Shown here: piece after piece, positions 1 to 8,505 of the stretch | Layout: every line of letters starts with the position of its first letter | How positions within the stretch are numbered: the first letter of the stretch is position 1 | NCBI GenBank assembly: GCA_028279875.1 | Contig: JANQMU010000040.1 | Coordinates: forward strand, 1-54,219 | Reading direction: 5' to 3' | DNA from: Rhizobiaceae bacterium | GTDB taxonomy: Bacteria; Pseudomonadota; Alphaproteobacteria; Rhizobiales; Rhizobiaceae | Length of the DNA stretch: 54,219 nucleotides | Translations under genes and position numbers: made by a program | The notes under the pieces: model-generated | What the model was told of the DNA's origin: nothing | Seen by the model: only the letters and a program-made list of their open reading frames with translations | Databases searched by the model: none

Positions 1-1
1 G

Positions 2-272
2 AAAGACAATCTAATTCGTGCATGCGTCACGAATGACGTCCAGCTTCTGAAAGAGTGTTGGGAGAAGACGAAATGTGTGTACATGCTTACCTTTGTCTAA
101 GACAAGGAAGGCAAGACCCCCATCTTCCACATCCTATTTAATGCTCACCTCGACCAGTTGCGCGTCGTTCTGCCTCAACGGCGAGGCGCTGGCCTGCCGG
201 CTGATGTGGGCGGATTGGCGCAGTCTCGTGATGCTGGGTGATCCGACCGTCGGCATTCCGTTTCCCGACTGA
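2..272 (+). pseudogene. possible decayed gene end (ankyrin-like and CHAT/C25-like peptides in different frames)
   Basis: No intact gene is visible here. One frame, from base 2, reads through an in-frame TAA at 98-100 and contains a stretch DKEGKTPIFHILFNAHLDQL that resembles an ankyrin repeat (D-x-x-G-x-T-P). Another frame ends at a TGA at 270-272 with a peptide containing LVMLGDPTVGIP, reminiscent of the C-terminal LGDPT ending of caspase-like C25/CHAT proteases. The two readings overlap in different frames, so this could be a frameshifted remnant, the true end of a gene that begins left of the window, or chance. The low confidence reflects that no domain is complete. Confidence 0.2.
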
Positions 273-284
273 TCCCGGTTCGAT

Positions 285-2510
285 TTACAGAACCTTGGTT
301 TTCACGCGTTCCAGGAAGGTGCCGACGCCGGCATCCGTCGTGAAGCCCCACAGGAAGACCTTGACGTAGTCCTGATAGGTCCCGACGAAACTGTCCTGGA
401 AAATGAACACCCCAACGATGGTCAGACCAACCCATGCGACACCGGTCTGCAACGCCTCGCGCCAGGCGATCTGGCGTGCGGTTTCAACGGTTTCAAGCCG
501 AAGACGCTCGATCCTCACCGCGCGATGGCCTGCCGTGTGGGCCAGTCGCAGCGCCGGCTCGCGCGTGTCGACCCAGTGGCCGTGCGGAGACGTCAAAAAC
601 AGGCTGGTATCGTCCCGAGCCACCGGTGCGCCGGTTCGGCTGGCGGCGCGCGGCAGACGTTCGAGCGCTTCGCCGCTCGGTGCAGGCTGTTTCAAAGCTT
701 CCGCAGCTGCTTGGATATATTGACCCGCCGCCAGCAGATTGGTCACATCGTCGGACACCGGGTCCCGCACGGAACGCACGGCCTGTGCCATGGCTGCGGT
801 GACGTCTGATAGAAGCTTGGTCAGTTCGGCACGTCGGCCAACCGCCGCCTCTGTCCAATCGTCCGGCTTGAACGCCGCAAGGTGCCCGCGAGCGGTTTCC
901 AGGGCTGCTGCCGGAATCGGCCCGAGCGCGTTGCCCAATATGCGGGTCACACCGGCCGCCGTGGCATCGAGCTCGCGGCGCAGATTGTAGAGCAGCTGGT
1001 TCGTGGCGTTGAGGGCCTCATGACCGGCCGTCAGGACGGCCTTGATGCTGTCATTCGGCTTGTCGCCCGGATTTACTTCGACCGACGAGATTTTCGTCGA
1101 AAGATCAGTGTCGATCGGTTTGAAGTCCGGTACGGTGTCCTTCGGAAGCGGAGCCTTCAATGTGTTTCCGAGCCTTGCAATCGTGTCGTTGACTTCAGTC
1201 CGCCACTCTTGGGTCGATTTGACGAGGGTGCCATGCAGTTCAACCTGAACGGAATCGAGCTGTGTCGAGGCGTCATCATAATTGCGATCGCGAAGCTGTT
1301 GCCGGATGACATCAAGGTCGACCTGGCTGTTTTCCAGGACGTCTTGGATCGCAACCGGCGCGGTCCAGTTCGCACGGACCAAGTCATAGAGTGCTTCGAG
1401 TGCTGTTTCGGTTTCTCCGGCGCTGCTGGCGGATGTGTCCAGCGCAGTCTTGAGCGCGGTTTCCCAGCCTGTGACCTTGGTTTTGAGATCGGCGTCGCTG
1501 ATCGCGGCCCGGTCCTTGATCTGGTCCTCGACCTCGGACGCGATTTCGTCCAGTTTTTCCTGCAGGACCTTGTCTCCAATCCCCGCACCGCTTTCGAAAA
1601 CCCGCCGTTGGAGGGTCTTCAAAGTCACCTCCCGGCGTCTGCGCTGCAGGCCGCTCTCCAGATTCGTCCGCAGGAACAGACCCGCCGCCAAACCCACCAG
1701 CACGACGATGCCCAGCGCCACGAGCCCGTCCCGGCGCTGCACCGTGAAATTGACCGACATCCGATCGATCTCGGGGGAGGAGATGCGCAGCTTTCCGGTC
1801 GTGTCGCCCCGCGGGAACGGCACGGCGATGTTGACCGCGAGTTGCTGCAGATCGCTCCGGTCGGCGGGTGTTTCCGCCTCGACCGTTCCCGGAACCGGCT
1901 TGTCCCCATGCATGGCATGGCCGGTCTGCACGATCCTGAGATCCGCCGGCCCGACGCTGCCTTTGGCTTCAAGGTTGAGCTTGGTCGCCATCGTGCTGCA
2001 GTTGTGCCCGAAGAAGCAGGTTTCCTCGATCAGCAGATTATCCGGCGCTTCCATCTCGATCTTCGGATAGGTGATGGGAAGGTCAAGCGTCTGCGTCAGT
2101 TCGGTCGGCGGATCATCGTCATTCTCGCCGGGCAAACTGGCCGATGCGACAAGGGTTACGACATAGCTGCCGTGGCGCTTGCCCGGAATGGCGGCAAGGT
2201 CGAGGACCGGCTCGATGAAATACAATCCATGTTCATCGGCTTCCAGCGTGGCGGGGATTGTGATGGCGTCCTGCAGCGCAGCTTGAACCGTACCGTCATG
2301 GCTGACTTCAGCGATCGTCAGTCCTATGGAGTCGGCGGTTTTGACCGCATCGCCGGCGATCAGCCGGATACGGGTTCTGGCTTCCTTATCGTCGGGCGTG
2401 AAATGATGGGGACCCTCGCGCGCACTCAGGAATGCGGTCTCATCTGCGGCGGCGATGCTTTGCGGCCAATAAAAGACAAGAAGCAGCAGTAGAAATGGCA
2501 GTTTTCTCAA
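285..2510 (-). CDS. signal-peptide membrane protein with large helical cytoplasmic domain, function unknown
   Basis: I do not recognise a named family. A TTG start at 2510 preceded by GGGGGTG gives a clean signal peptide (RKLPFLLLLLVFYW ending in SIAAA) and a protein of about 741 residues. The reading frame is open back to 2687, and an ATG at 2546 has no clear ribosome site. The first ~260 residues look like beta-rich extracytoplasmic domains with a Cys pair (CFFGHNC). A transmembrane helix (LVALGIVVLVGLAAGLFL) follows, then ~400 residues of charged, coiled-coil-prone helix. A second membrane helix near the end (AWVGLTIVGVFIFQ) precedes a short tail containing FLWGFTTDAGVG. It is divergent from the protease-nuclease gene across an AT-rich spacer, suggesting shared regulation. 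Its job may be sensing or membrane anchoring, but that is inference only. Confidence 0.75.
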   Translation of the reverse strand: MRKLPFLLLLLVFYWPQSIAAADETAFLSAREGPHHFTPDDKEARTRIRLIAGDAVKTADSIGLTIAEVSHDGTVQAALQDAITIPATLEADEHGLYFIEPVLDLAAIPGKRHGSYVVTLVASASLPGENDDDPPTELTQTLDLPITYPKIEMEAPDNLLIEETCFFGHNCSTMATKLNLEAKGSVGPADLRIVQTGHAMHGDKPVPGTVEAETPADRSDLQQLAVNIAVPFPRGDTTGKLRISSPEIDRMSVNFTVQRRDGLVALGIVVLVGLAAGLFLRTNLESGLQRRRREVTLKTLQRRVFESGAGIGDKVLQEKLDEIASEVEDQIKDRAAISDADLKTKVTGWETALKTALDTSASSAGETETALEALYDLVRANWTAPVAIQDVLENSQVDLDVIRQQLRDRNYDDASTQLDSVQVELHGTLVKSTQEWRTEVNDTIARLGNTLKAPLPKDTVPDFKPIDTDLSTKISSVEVNPGDKPNDSIKAVLTAGHEALNATNQLLYNLRRELDATAAGVTRILGNALGPIPAAALETARGHLAAFKPDDWTEAAVGRRAELTKLLSDVTAAMAQAVRSVRDPVSDDVTNLLAAGQYIQAAAEALKQPAPSGEALERLPRAASRTGAPVARDDTSLFLTSPHGHWVDTREPALRLAHTAGHRAVRIERLRLETVETARQIAWREALQTGVAWVGLTIVGVFIFQDSFVGTYQDYVKVFLWGFTTDAGVGTFLERVKTKVL

Positions 2511-2805
2511 AGCAACACCCCCCGATTGCCCGCGATAGTCCAACATACGCCGAAGTTGCCGGTCACACCAGTCATCTTCCGCCCGACCGGTGGAAGGATC
2601 GATGAAACAGGTGCAATGAAATCGATTGGATTCTATTTGAAGGAGGAAGAAATGCCACATCAAGGAAAGTGAAAAATCTGGTGTCAAGGAAATTAAATAA
2701 ATAAAGTCAAAATTTATGGATTATTTTACAAAAATTTTATTTTTGGCACGCCCGGTTATCTTCTAAGTTGGCCGACATCCGGAACAAGATTGAGGGGATC
2801 GCGTC
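2511..2805. promoter_or_regulatory. AT-rich divergent intergenic region
   Basis: About 295 bases between the membrane protein gene and the protease-nuclease gene. Roughly 2690-2755 is strikingly AT-rich compared with its GC-rich surroundings and is where divergent promoters would lie. TGAGGGG shortly before the ATG at 2806 is a plausible ribosome site. No clear operator palindrome was seen. Confidence 0.4.
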
Positions 2806-5007
2806 ATGGATCGTTTGAAAGAGATCACGGAAAAACGCCTGGAACTCGGCAAGAAGGCGGCGGTCCGATGGGCAGAGAGAGCGGCTGAACGGGAACCATC
2901 CAGGAGATCCGCCGAAAGGGGAAATATCAGGGAGGCCAACACGGAAAGGGCGTTGGCGGATTTTGCCGCCCGGAACGTTATTCGTGCCGGTCGTGTCCGG
3001 ACGCTCGGGGTCGTCCGCACATCGTTTGCCGAACGCATCATCGGGACAAATGATCTGCGCGACGATCCGGTGACGCCGGAGGAAATGCTGGCCGGCCAGC
3101 CCGTCTGCCGGGTGGTTGATAATATCGAAACGCCGGATCGGCTGTTCGGTTTCGGCACCGGTTTCATGATCGCTCCGGGTCTGATGATGACCAATCATCA
3201 TGTGTTCGAGACGGCCGGCGACACAAGGGGCTGCGGAGTCCAGTTCGGTTACGAGACATCGGGCTCCGGGACGACCAGGGGTGAAATATTCGAGCTGGAT
3301 GCCGATACCTATTTCACCGCGGACGAGGCGCTCGACTACGCCATTGTCGCGGTCAAATCCAGAAGCTTCACGGAAACGGATCTGGCGAAATGGGGCCACC
3401 ACAAGCTGGTGGACCAGACCGGCAAGGTTCTCAAGGGCCATGCGGTCACGATCATCCAGCACCCTGGCGGCGGAACCAAGAAATATGCCCGGGTCAACAA
3501 CGAGGTCGTCGACATTCTGGAAGACCATCTGCACTACCTCGCGGATACGGAACCCGGGTCGTCCGGTGCTCCGGCCTTCAATCCGGAGTACGAAGTGGTG
3601 GCCCTGCATCACAGCGGCGTGCCGGCGATGGATGGCGACGTGGTTTTGAACCGGGACAACAAGCCCTGGCGTCCGGGGCAGGGGGACGATGAAATCCAGT
3701 GGATTGCCAATGAAGGTGTTCGCATCTCCAGGATTCTCACCCACCTGGCCAACACCGAATTCGAAGCACCCGAAAAGGCGGCTTTGCGTGATTCAGTCAC
3801 CGGCACGACCAGTGACATTCTGGATGCGGAGTTGCTCGACCCCGAGGACGGCTCGCCCATTGCGCCGCTCGGGCCACAAGGTCCGAAAATCAGCACCGAC
3901 GGCTCGAAACCCCACGAAATCCGGCCTGCAGCCCATGCGGGCCTCAATACAGGCAGTCCGGTGATCAATGTCGCCGGGGATGCCAATGTCTATTTCGGCC
4001 CGGTCTATCAGGAGCCCGGCGACATGGGCCCGGGCGTCAAACCGCTGTCGGCCGCCGAAAGAGCTGCCGTGCTTGAAAAGAAGCTCAAACGCGATCCTGA
4101 TTACGGGCGCCGTCGCGGCTATGACGAGAACTTCCTGCCCGGATTTGCCGTTCCGCTGCCGACCGTGTCGGAGGACCGGACGGATGAACTGGTCGTGGAC
4201 CGCTATGGGAACGCGCGCATCCTGGACTACCACCACTTTTCGCTGGTGATGAACCGGCAATGGATGCTGCAGATGTGGTCTGCGGTCAATGTCGACTACA
4301 GCCCCGAAGTTCGCTACAGCCTCACCAGAAAGCAGTTGGGCCGGGATGAATGGATCGAGGATCCGAGGATCCCCGGTTCCCTGCAGATCGACGATCCCGA
4401 ACTCTACAAACCGGCGAAGAAATTCGATCGTGGCCATGTCGTCCGGCGGGACGACAATGCCTGGGGCCGAACCCAGGAAGAGATGGAATATGCCAATTCC
4501 GACACGTTCCACTGGACCAATTGCACGCCACAGCATGAGCACTTCAATCGCGCGGTCGCCCACTACAGGGGCATCTGGGGCAAGCTCGAAAACCATATTG
4601 GAAAACAGGCGAAATCGGTTGGCAACCGCCTGATCATATTCTCAGGCCCTGTTTTGGACGAGGATCGCGCCATCCCGCACGATTTCGGCGGCGGCCGGTT
4701 CAATGTGCCCCTTGATTTCTGGAAAGTGATCATTGTGGCCGAGCGGGCCAGAAGGCGCCGGGCGCCGAAATTGAAGGCCTATGGGTTCCTGCTTGAACAG
4801 AAGACGACAATCGACCGCAGGGGACTGGAAAGGCTGCGGCCCGAGAAGCGCTTTGAAATCGGGGAATTCGAGGAGCAGCACCGGCCCCTCAAGCAACTCT
4901 CGGAACTGGCCGGGATCGTGTTTCCGGACATCGTCCTTGAAGCCGATGTCAAGGCCGGGCAGCAGACCCATGAGGTCCTGGAAGGCCTCGAAAGCCTCAA
5001 GGTCTGA
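2806..5007 (+). CDS. trypsin-like serine protease fused to DRGH-type DNA/RNA non-specific endonuclease
   Basis: A 733-residue fusion with no signal peptide or membrane helix, so probably cytosolic. Residues 1-60 are a charged helix. Residues ~95-310 are a trypsin/V8-like protease with a visible triad: His132 in GLMMTNHHVF, Asp177 in LDYAIV, Ser253 in PGSSGAPAF. A linker with Pro/Gly and an INVAGDANVYFGPVYQ stretch (about 387-402) follows. Residues ~430-700 are a beta-beta-alpha-metal nuclease of the NucA/Endo G family: the catalytic DRGH at 541-544 and metal-site Asn region WTNCTPQHEHFN are intact. Both enzymes therefore look active. Trypsin-like domains occur as effector-associated modules in bacterial conflict systems, which makes self-processing or target-triggered nuclease release plausible. 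That role is inference. The nearest neighbour is the divergent membrane protein. Confidence 0.88.
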   Translation: MDRLKEITEKRLELGKKAAVRWAERAAEREPSRRSAERGNIREANTERALADFAARNVIRAGRVRTLGVVRTSFAERIIGTNDLRDDPVTPEEMLAGQPVCRVVDNIETPDRLFGFGTGFMIAPGLMMTNHHVFETAGDTRGCGVQFGYETSGSGTTRGEIFELDADTYFTADEALDYAIVAVKSRSFTETDLAKWGHHKLVDQTGKVLKGHAVTIIQHPGGGTKKYARVNNEVVDILEDHLHYLADTEPGSSGAPAFNPEYEVVALHHSGVPAMDGDVVLNRDNKPWRPGQGDDEIQWIANEGVRISRILTHLANTEFEAPEKAALRDSVTGTTSDILDAELLDPEDGSPIAPLGPQGPKISTDGSKPHEIRPAAHAGLNTGSPVINVAGDANVYFGPVYQEPGDMGPGVKPLSAAERAAVLEKKLKRDPDYGRRRGYDENFLPGFAVPLPTVSEDRTDELVVDRYGNARILDYHHFSLVMNRQWMLQMWSAVNVDYSPEVRYSLTRKQLGRDEWIEDPRIPGSLQIDDPELYKPAKKFDRGHVVRRDDNAWGRTQEEMEYANSDTFHWTNCTPQHEHFNRAVAHYRGIWGKLENHIGKQAKSVGNRLIIFSGPVLDEDRAIPHDFGGGRFNVPLDFWKVIIVAERARRRRAPKLKAYGFLLEQKTTIDRRGLERLRPEKRFEIGEFEEQHRPLKQLSELAGIVFPDIVLEADVKAGQQTHEVLEGLESLKV

Positions 5008-5132
5008 CCTGGGAGAGCGCTTTTCTTCGGACGGTTGCCGGCAAGCGGCATGCCGTCCGTTGACGGTCGAAAGCGGCCATCACAAGCAAGCGTGAGCACC
5101 GGAAGGTGCCCGCTCCATGGCACGGCCTGGTG

Positions 5133-5171
5133 CGTCAAACAACAGCGGCACAGGCCGCGTTGCGTTTGACG
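5133..5171. terminator. imperfect stem-loop after protease-nuclease gene
   Basis: CGTCAAAC at 5133-5140 pairs with GTTTGACG at 5164-5171, and inside it GCGGC-ACAG-GCCGC forms a tight inner stem. There are small internal mismatches. The position, ~125 bases past the stop at 5007, suits a transcript end, but no strong T-run follows, so it may instead be a structural or regulatory element. Confidence 0.4.
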
Positions 5172-5193
5172 GTTTCCCGCCCTGAATAGGCGA

Positions 5194-5210
5194 CTTTACA
5201 CATCTTTACA
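5194..5210 (-). promoter_or_regulatory. CpxR-type box 1
   Basis: On the plus strand CTTTACA-CAT-CTTTACA; on the minus strand this reads GTAAA-N5-GTAAA, the published form of the CpxR consensus. It lies ~110 bases before the first CpxP-like gene. The same arrangement with the same 10-base spacing occurs at 5731-5747, and a response regulator gene follows. Confidence 0.65.
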
Positions 5211-5320
5211 TCCCCGAAAAGCACCTGAAACACGCGCGCCCCACATGCCGTATGAGCGCGCGATACATGTGTTCAACGCGCCTGCGGCGATGCGGCGGGC
5301 GTCCATGCGGGAGCTTGACA

Positions 5321-5716
5321 ATGAGAACCAGACAGTCCGGACCCCTTTTCCGTGCCCTGGCGGCGGGCGGGGCCCTTGTTTTTTCCCTGATAGTGATGAG
5401 CGGCCCGGCCGCGGCGCAGATGCCGCGGGACCGGACCGAAATTCACCAGATGGCCGCGCAGTTGCGTCTCAGCGATCAGCAGCAGCAGGCCTTCATCCGC
5501 ATTGTCGACGATTTCCAGATGTCGATGGAAGCGGCGCTGGAAAAATACGGCGTCGATCCGGCCGTAAGCCGGCCGCCGCCGACCGTGCGTTTTGCTCTGC
5601 GTTCCGATCTGCGGCGGAACCTGGCGCAGATGGACACCGAACTGGCGGCGATCCTCTCGGCTGAGCAACTGCGCGCATTCCAGGAGATCCGGCGCGAGCA
5701 GATCCGAATGCGGTAG
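5321..5716 (+). CDS. small periplasmic CpxP/Spy-like protein
   Basis: 131 residues. The ATG at 5321 is chosen because it starts a normal signal peptide (hydrophobic core LAAGGALVFSLIVMSG, cleavage near AAAQ); the frame is open further upstream but without a sensible N-terminus. The mature part is helical and rich in Gln/Arg/Glu. It carries LSDQQQQAFIRI and LSAEQLRAFQEIRR, resembling the LTxxQ repeats of the Spy/CpxP family, periplasmic chaperone/sensor-modulator proteins. It sits directly behind a CpxR-type box and upstream of a two-component pair, which supports the assignment more than sequence alone. Confidence 0.65.
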   Translation: MRTRQSGPLFRALAAGGALVFSLIVMSGPAAAQMPRDRTEIHQMAAQLRLSDQQQQAFIRIVDDFQMSMEAALEKYGVDPAVSRPPPTVRFALRSDLRRNLAQMDTELAAILSAEQLRAFQEIRREQIRMR

Positions 5717-5730
5717 AGCCGGCGACCCGG

Positions 5731-5747
5731 CTTTACCTTTCTTTACA
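5731..5747 (-). promoter_or_regulatory. CpxR-type box 2
   Basis: CTTTACC-TTT-CTTTACA on the plus strand, i.e. a second GTAAA-N5-GTAAA-type repeat on the minus strand (one half reads GGTAAAG). It begins 15 bases after the stop at 5716 and ~80 bases before the next gene. It is followed by CCGAAAAACACTCGAAAC, nearly identical to the block after box 1, so both probably belong to one regulon with the same promoter architecture. Confidence 0.65.
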
Positions 5748-5829
5748 CAACCGAAAAACACTCGAAACGCCGGATGCATAGAGTGTCATGGAGGCGGAGC
5801 GTCCGCCGGAGCAACCAAGGAGCAGGACA

Positions 5830-6453
5830 GTGTCGAACGATCAGAACAATGCAAAAGGCGGGTCGCCGAACAAGGGCAACCGCAATATTGTCGCCATCCT
5901 CGTCAGCGTCGCCATCATTGCCGCCACGGCCTTTGCCGTGCAGGCCTTCGCGCAGAGCAAGACCTATGCCCACCTCAAATTGGTCACCGCCGCGCAAATC
6001 AGCGAGGATGGCCTCGGTTTGCAGGACATTTCCTGGCGGGACGGCCACAAACGCGGCGGCCACAGCCGGCTGGCCAGTCTGAGCGACGAGGAAATTGAAT
6101 CGCTGATTACCCGGCTTGTCAGACATGCCGGCATCGAAATCGACGCGACGCCCGAGCAGGAGGCGCAGATCATCGCGCTTGTTACCCCCGTCGCCCTTGA
6201 CATGAAATCCATGCGCGGTGACTGGCGCGGCACCGGCGAGGAACTCCATGAACTGCTGGCCGCCCCGGTGATCGATCGCGAGGCGATCGAGGAACTGCGC
6301 GCCGAAAGACTTGCGGAAGTCGACCGGATCAGCAAAGAATGGGTCGATGTCGTCGTCGATGTGGCCATGGTGCTGACGGCGGAACAGCGCGAGCTGCTGG
6401 ACGAGCGCATCGAAGAACTGCGCTCCATGCGGGGTCGCTGGCATCGGCGGTAA
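5830..6453 (+). CDS. membrane-anchored periplasmic CpxP/Spy-like heavy-metal/stress sensor protein
   Basis: Starts at GTG 5830, preceded by AAGGAG at a good distance; an ATG at 5788 lacks a ribosome site. The 207-residue product has an N-terminal signal anchor (IVAILVSVAIIAATAFAV) and a helical periplasmic domain. Tandem motifs such as ATPEQEAQI and LTAEQRELLDERIEEL match the LTxxQ family, and the protein ends in a basic GRWHRR. A His/Arg-rich patch (DGHKRGGHSR) could bind metal, which is inference. It is the second CpxP-like gene in the locus and probably co-transcribed with the response regulator 27 bases downstream, giving an autoregulated operon from box 2. Confidence 0.65.
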   Translation: MSNDQNNAKGGSPNKGNRNIVAILVSVAIIAATAFAVQAFAQSKTYAHLKLVTAAQISEDGLGLQDISWRDGHKRGGHSRLASLSDEEIESLITRLVRHAGIEIDATPEQEAQIIALVTPVALDMKSMRGDWRGTGEELHELLAAPVIDREAIEELRAERLAEVDRISKEWVDVVVDVAMVLTAEQRELLDERIEELRSMRGRWHRR

Positions 6454-6480
6454 ACGGCCTGATCGGGGTTGCCACGTGAC

Positions 6481-7167
6481 ATGACCCAGAACATCCTCCT
6501 TATCGAGGACGACAACCGGCTCGCCGCGATGGTCAGGGACTATCTCGGCGAGTCCGATTTTACGGTGACCATTGCTGCCACCGGTGAGCAGGGTCTGAGC
6601 CTTCAGCAGCAGCAGCAATTCGACGCGGTTCTTCTCGATCTGATGCTGCCCGATCTGGACGGGCTGGAGGTATGCCGGACCCTGCGCGCCCGCGACCGGG
6701 TGCCGATCATGATGCTGACGGCCAAGGGCGAGCCGCTAGACCGGATCGTCGGCCTGGAACTGGGCGCCGATGATTACTTGCCGAAGCCATTCGAACCGCG
6801 CGAATTGCTGGCCCGTTTGAGAGCGATCCTGCGGCGGGGCAGGGACGACGACCCGTCCGGCGTGCTGCGCTTCGGCACGCTGGAGGTTGATCCGAGCGCC
6901 ATGGAGGCGCGTATCGAAGGGCGGGTATGTGCCTTGACGGCGCATCAGTTCAAATTGCTCGAGATTTTTGCCTCGCGGGCGGGTCGGGTGCTCAGCCGCG
7001 ACACGATCATGAATGTGCTCAAGGGCGAAAACCTGTCGGCCTTCGACCGCTCCATCGACGTCCATGTGTCGCGCATCCGGGCCGAAATCGAGGACGACCC
7101 AAACCGGCCGCGCCGGCTGATTACGGTGCGCGGCGCCGGCTATGTGTTCGCCCGGTCACAGGATTAG
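6481..7167 (+). CDS. OmpR-family response regulator (CpxR-like)
   Basis: 228 residues from ATG 6481; four codons upstream are open but the start MTQNILLIEDD is standard. The receiver domain has the acidic pocket E9-D10-D11, the phosphoacceptor Asp53 in VLLDLMLPD, and the conserved Lys in YLPKPFEPREL. The C-terminal half is a winged helix of the OmpR/PhoB type, ending in a typical RRLITVRGAGYVF. A run of Gln (QQQQQ) at residues 42-46 lies before the receiver Asp. It would bind tandem heptamers with 10-base spacing, and two such sites flank the first CpxP-like gene, so it likely controls both small proteins and itself. Confidence 0.88.
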   Translation: MTQNILLIEDDNRLAAMVRDYLGESDFTVTIAATGEQGLSLQQQQQFDAVLLDLMLPDLDGLEVCRTLRARDRVPIMMLTAKGEPLDRIVGLELGADDYLPKPFEPRELLARLRAILRRGRDDDPSGVLRFGTLEVDPSAMEARIEGRVCALTAHQFKLLEIFASRAGRVLSRDTIMNVLKGENLSAFDRSIDVHVSRIRAEIEDDPNRPRRLITVRGAGYVFARSQD

Positions 7168-7170
7168 AGC

Positions 7171-8457
7171 GTGCTGAAACGCCGTCTCTACCTGCAGATC
7201 TACCTGACTATCATCGCCAGCCTTGTGCTGCTGGTGATCCTGTCGGCCGTGCTCTGGGAGCTCTTCGGGCGCGACCGGATGGACCGCGATTACCTGTCCA
7301 GCGCCAGCATCTTCGTGTCCATGGCACTGCCGCCGGCCGATGCCCCAGTGGCCGAGCAGCAGGAAGCCATTGCCCTGCTCGGGCGTGAGCTCGACATCGC
7401 AATCGCGCTGTTTGACAGCCGGGGAGAACTGCTCGCGTCGCATCGCGATGTCGACATGCCGTCGGCGCGCAGGACGGCCGAACCGGGCTGGCACCGAACC
7501 CGCCACGGGTCCGTTCTGTCGCTTGTCCTGCCCGACGGCCGCTGGCTGATCGCCGATCCGCATGAGGATGACCGACCGGCACCGATCCTCAGCCTGCTTT
7601 TCATGCTTGGCCTCGTTGCCGTCTGTGTCGGCCTTGCCGCCCTGCCGCTGGTGCGCCGGCTGACCAAGCGCCTGGAACAGCTGCAGCGCGGCGTGGAACG
7701 CATCGGCGCCGGCGATCTCAGCGCCCGGGTGGCGGTGAAGGGACGCGATGAAATCGCCCAACTGGCCGAGAGTTTCAACAATGCGGCGGAAAAGATCGAG
7801 AAGCTGGTCGGCGCGCATCGGCTGCTGCTCGCCAATGCCTCGCACGAGCTGCGCACGCCGCTGTCGCGCATCCGACTGGGGCTGGAGATGGGCCAGGGCC
7901 GGCCGACTCCCGAACGGCGCACGGCGCTCAAACAGGACATCGCCGAACTCGATGCGCTGATCGACGAGATATTGCTGATGAGCCGGCTTGATGCCCAGGA
8001 TCGGGTCGACGGGTCGCAGAGGGTCGATCTGGTGGCCCTCGCGGCGGAGGAATGCGCCCGCTACGACGAGGCCAGCCTGACCGGTACGGCACCGGAGGTT
8101 CCCGGCGACCCGCGCCTGTTGCACCGGCTTCTGCGAAACCTCCTGGAAAACGCCGAAAAACACGGCGCGCCGCCCATCGAAATCGAGATCGGAACCGAGG
8201 ACGGCATGGCGACGATGACCGTCAGCGACGGCGGCGGCGGCATCGCCGAGGCCGATCGCGAAAAGGTATTCCAGCCCTTCTATCGCGGCGCCGACCGGCA
8301 AAACGTCAACGGCTACGGGCTCGGTCTGCCGCTGGTCCGCCAGATCGCCGAGGCCCATGGCGGGACGGCCGCGCTGATCGATCGGACGCGGAAACGCTCC
8401 GCGATCAAGGTGAGCCTGCCGCTGAGCCGCCGGGAACAGGGCCGCCCGCGGGAATAA
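7171..8457 (+). CDS. membrane sensor histidine kinase (CpxA-like)
   Basis: 428 residues starting with GTG, 3 bases after the regulator stop. TM1 lies at ~8-30, followed by a ~100-residue periplasmic domain, TM2 at ~137-158 and a HAMP segment (LEQLQRGVERIGAGDLSARV). The H-box has His225 in NASHELRTPLSR, then N (LLRNLLENAEKHG), G1 (VSDGGGGI) and G2 (GYGLGLPLV) ATP-binding boxes. All catalytic motifs are present. It pairs with the adjacent response regulator. Its signal is presumably envelope or metal stress read with the help of the CpxP-like proteins. Confidence 0.88.
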   Translation: MLKRRLYLQIYLTIIASLVLLVILSAVLWELFGRDRMDRDYLSSASIFVSMALPPADAPVAEQQEAIALLGRELDIAIALFDSRGELLASHRDVDMPSARRTAEPGWHRTRHGSVLSLVLPDGRWLIADPHEDDRPAPILSLLFMLGLVAVCVGLAALPLVRRLTKRLEQLQRGVERIGAGDLSARVAVKGRDEIAQLAESFNNAAEKIEKLVGAHRLLLANASHELRTPLSRIRLGLEMGQGRPTPERRTALKQDIAELDALIDEILLMSRLDAQDRVDGSQRVDLVALAAEECARYDEASLTGTAPEVPGDPRLLHRLLRNLLENAEKHGAPPIEIEIGTEDGMATMTVSDGGGGIAEADREKVFQPFYRGADRQNVNGYGLGLPLVRQIAEAHGGTAALIDRTRKRSAIKVSLPLSRREQGRPRE

Positions 8458-8505
8458 AGGCACGCGCGGTTCGTTCTCATTGCAGGGTCAATGAGGAAAG
8501 TCGCC

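Larger units (their letters stand above)
5008..5320. promoter_or_regulatory. intergenic region with hairpin and Cpx-type promoter
   Basis: A 313-base gap. It holds a long imperfect hairpin (5133-5171) and then a GTAAA-type regulator box (5194-5210) followed by CCGAAAAGCACCTGAAAC, a block that recurs almost unchanged after the second box at 5731. No convincing coding sequence is present. Confidence 0.5.

Noticed and set aside
882..2492. Long plus-strand open frame (536 codons) over the membrane protein gene
   Set aside because: Antisense to a gene with a signal peptide and membrane helices; no ribosome site and a composition typical of GC-rich shadow frames.
7156..8463. 435-codon minus-strand frame over the histidine kinase
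   Set aside because: Shadow of a gene with all kinase boxes.
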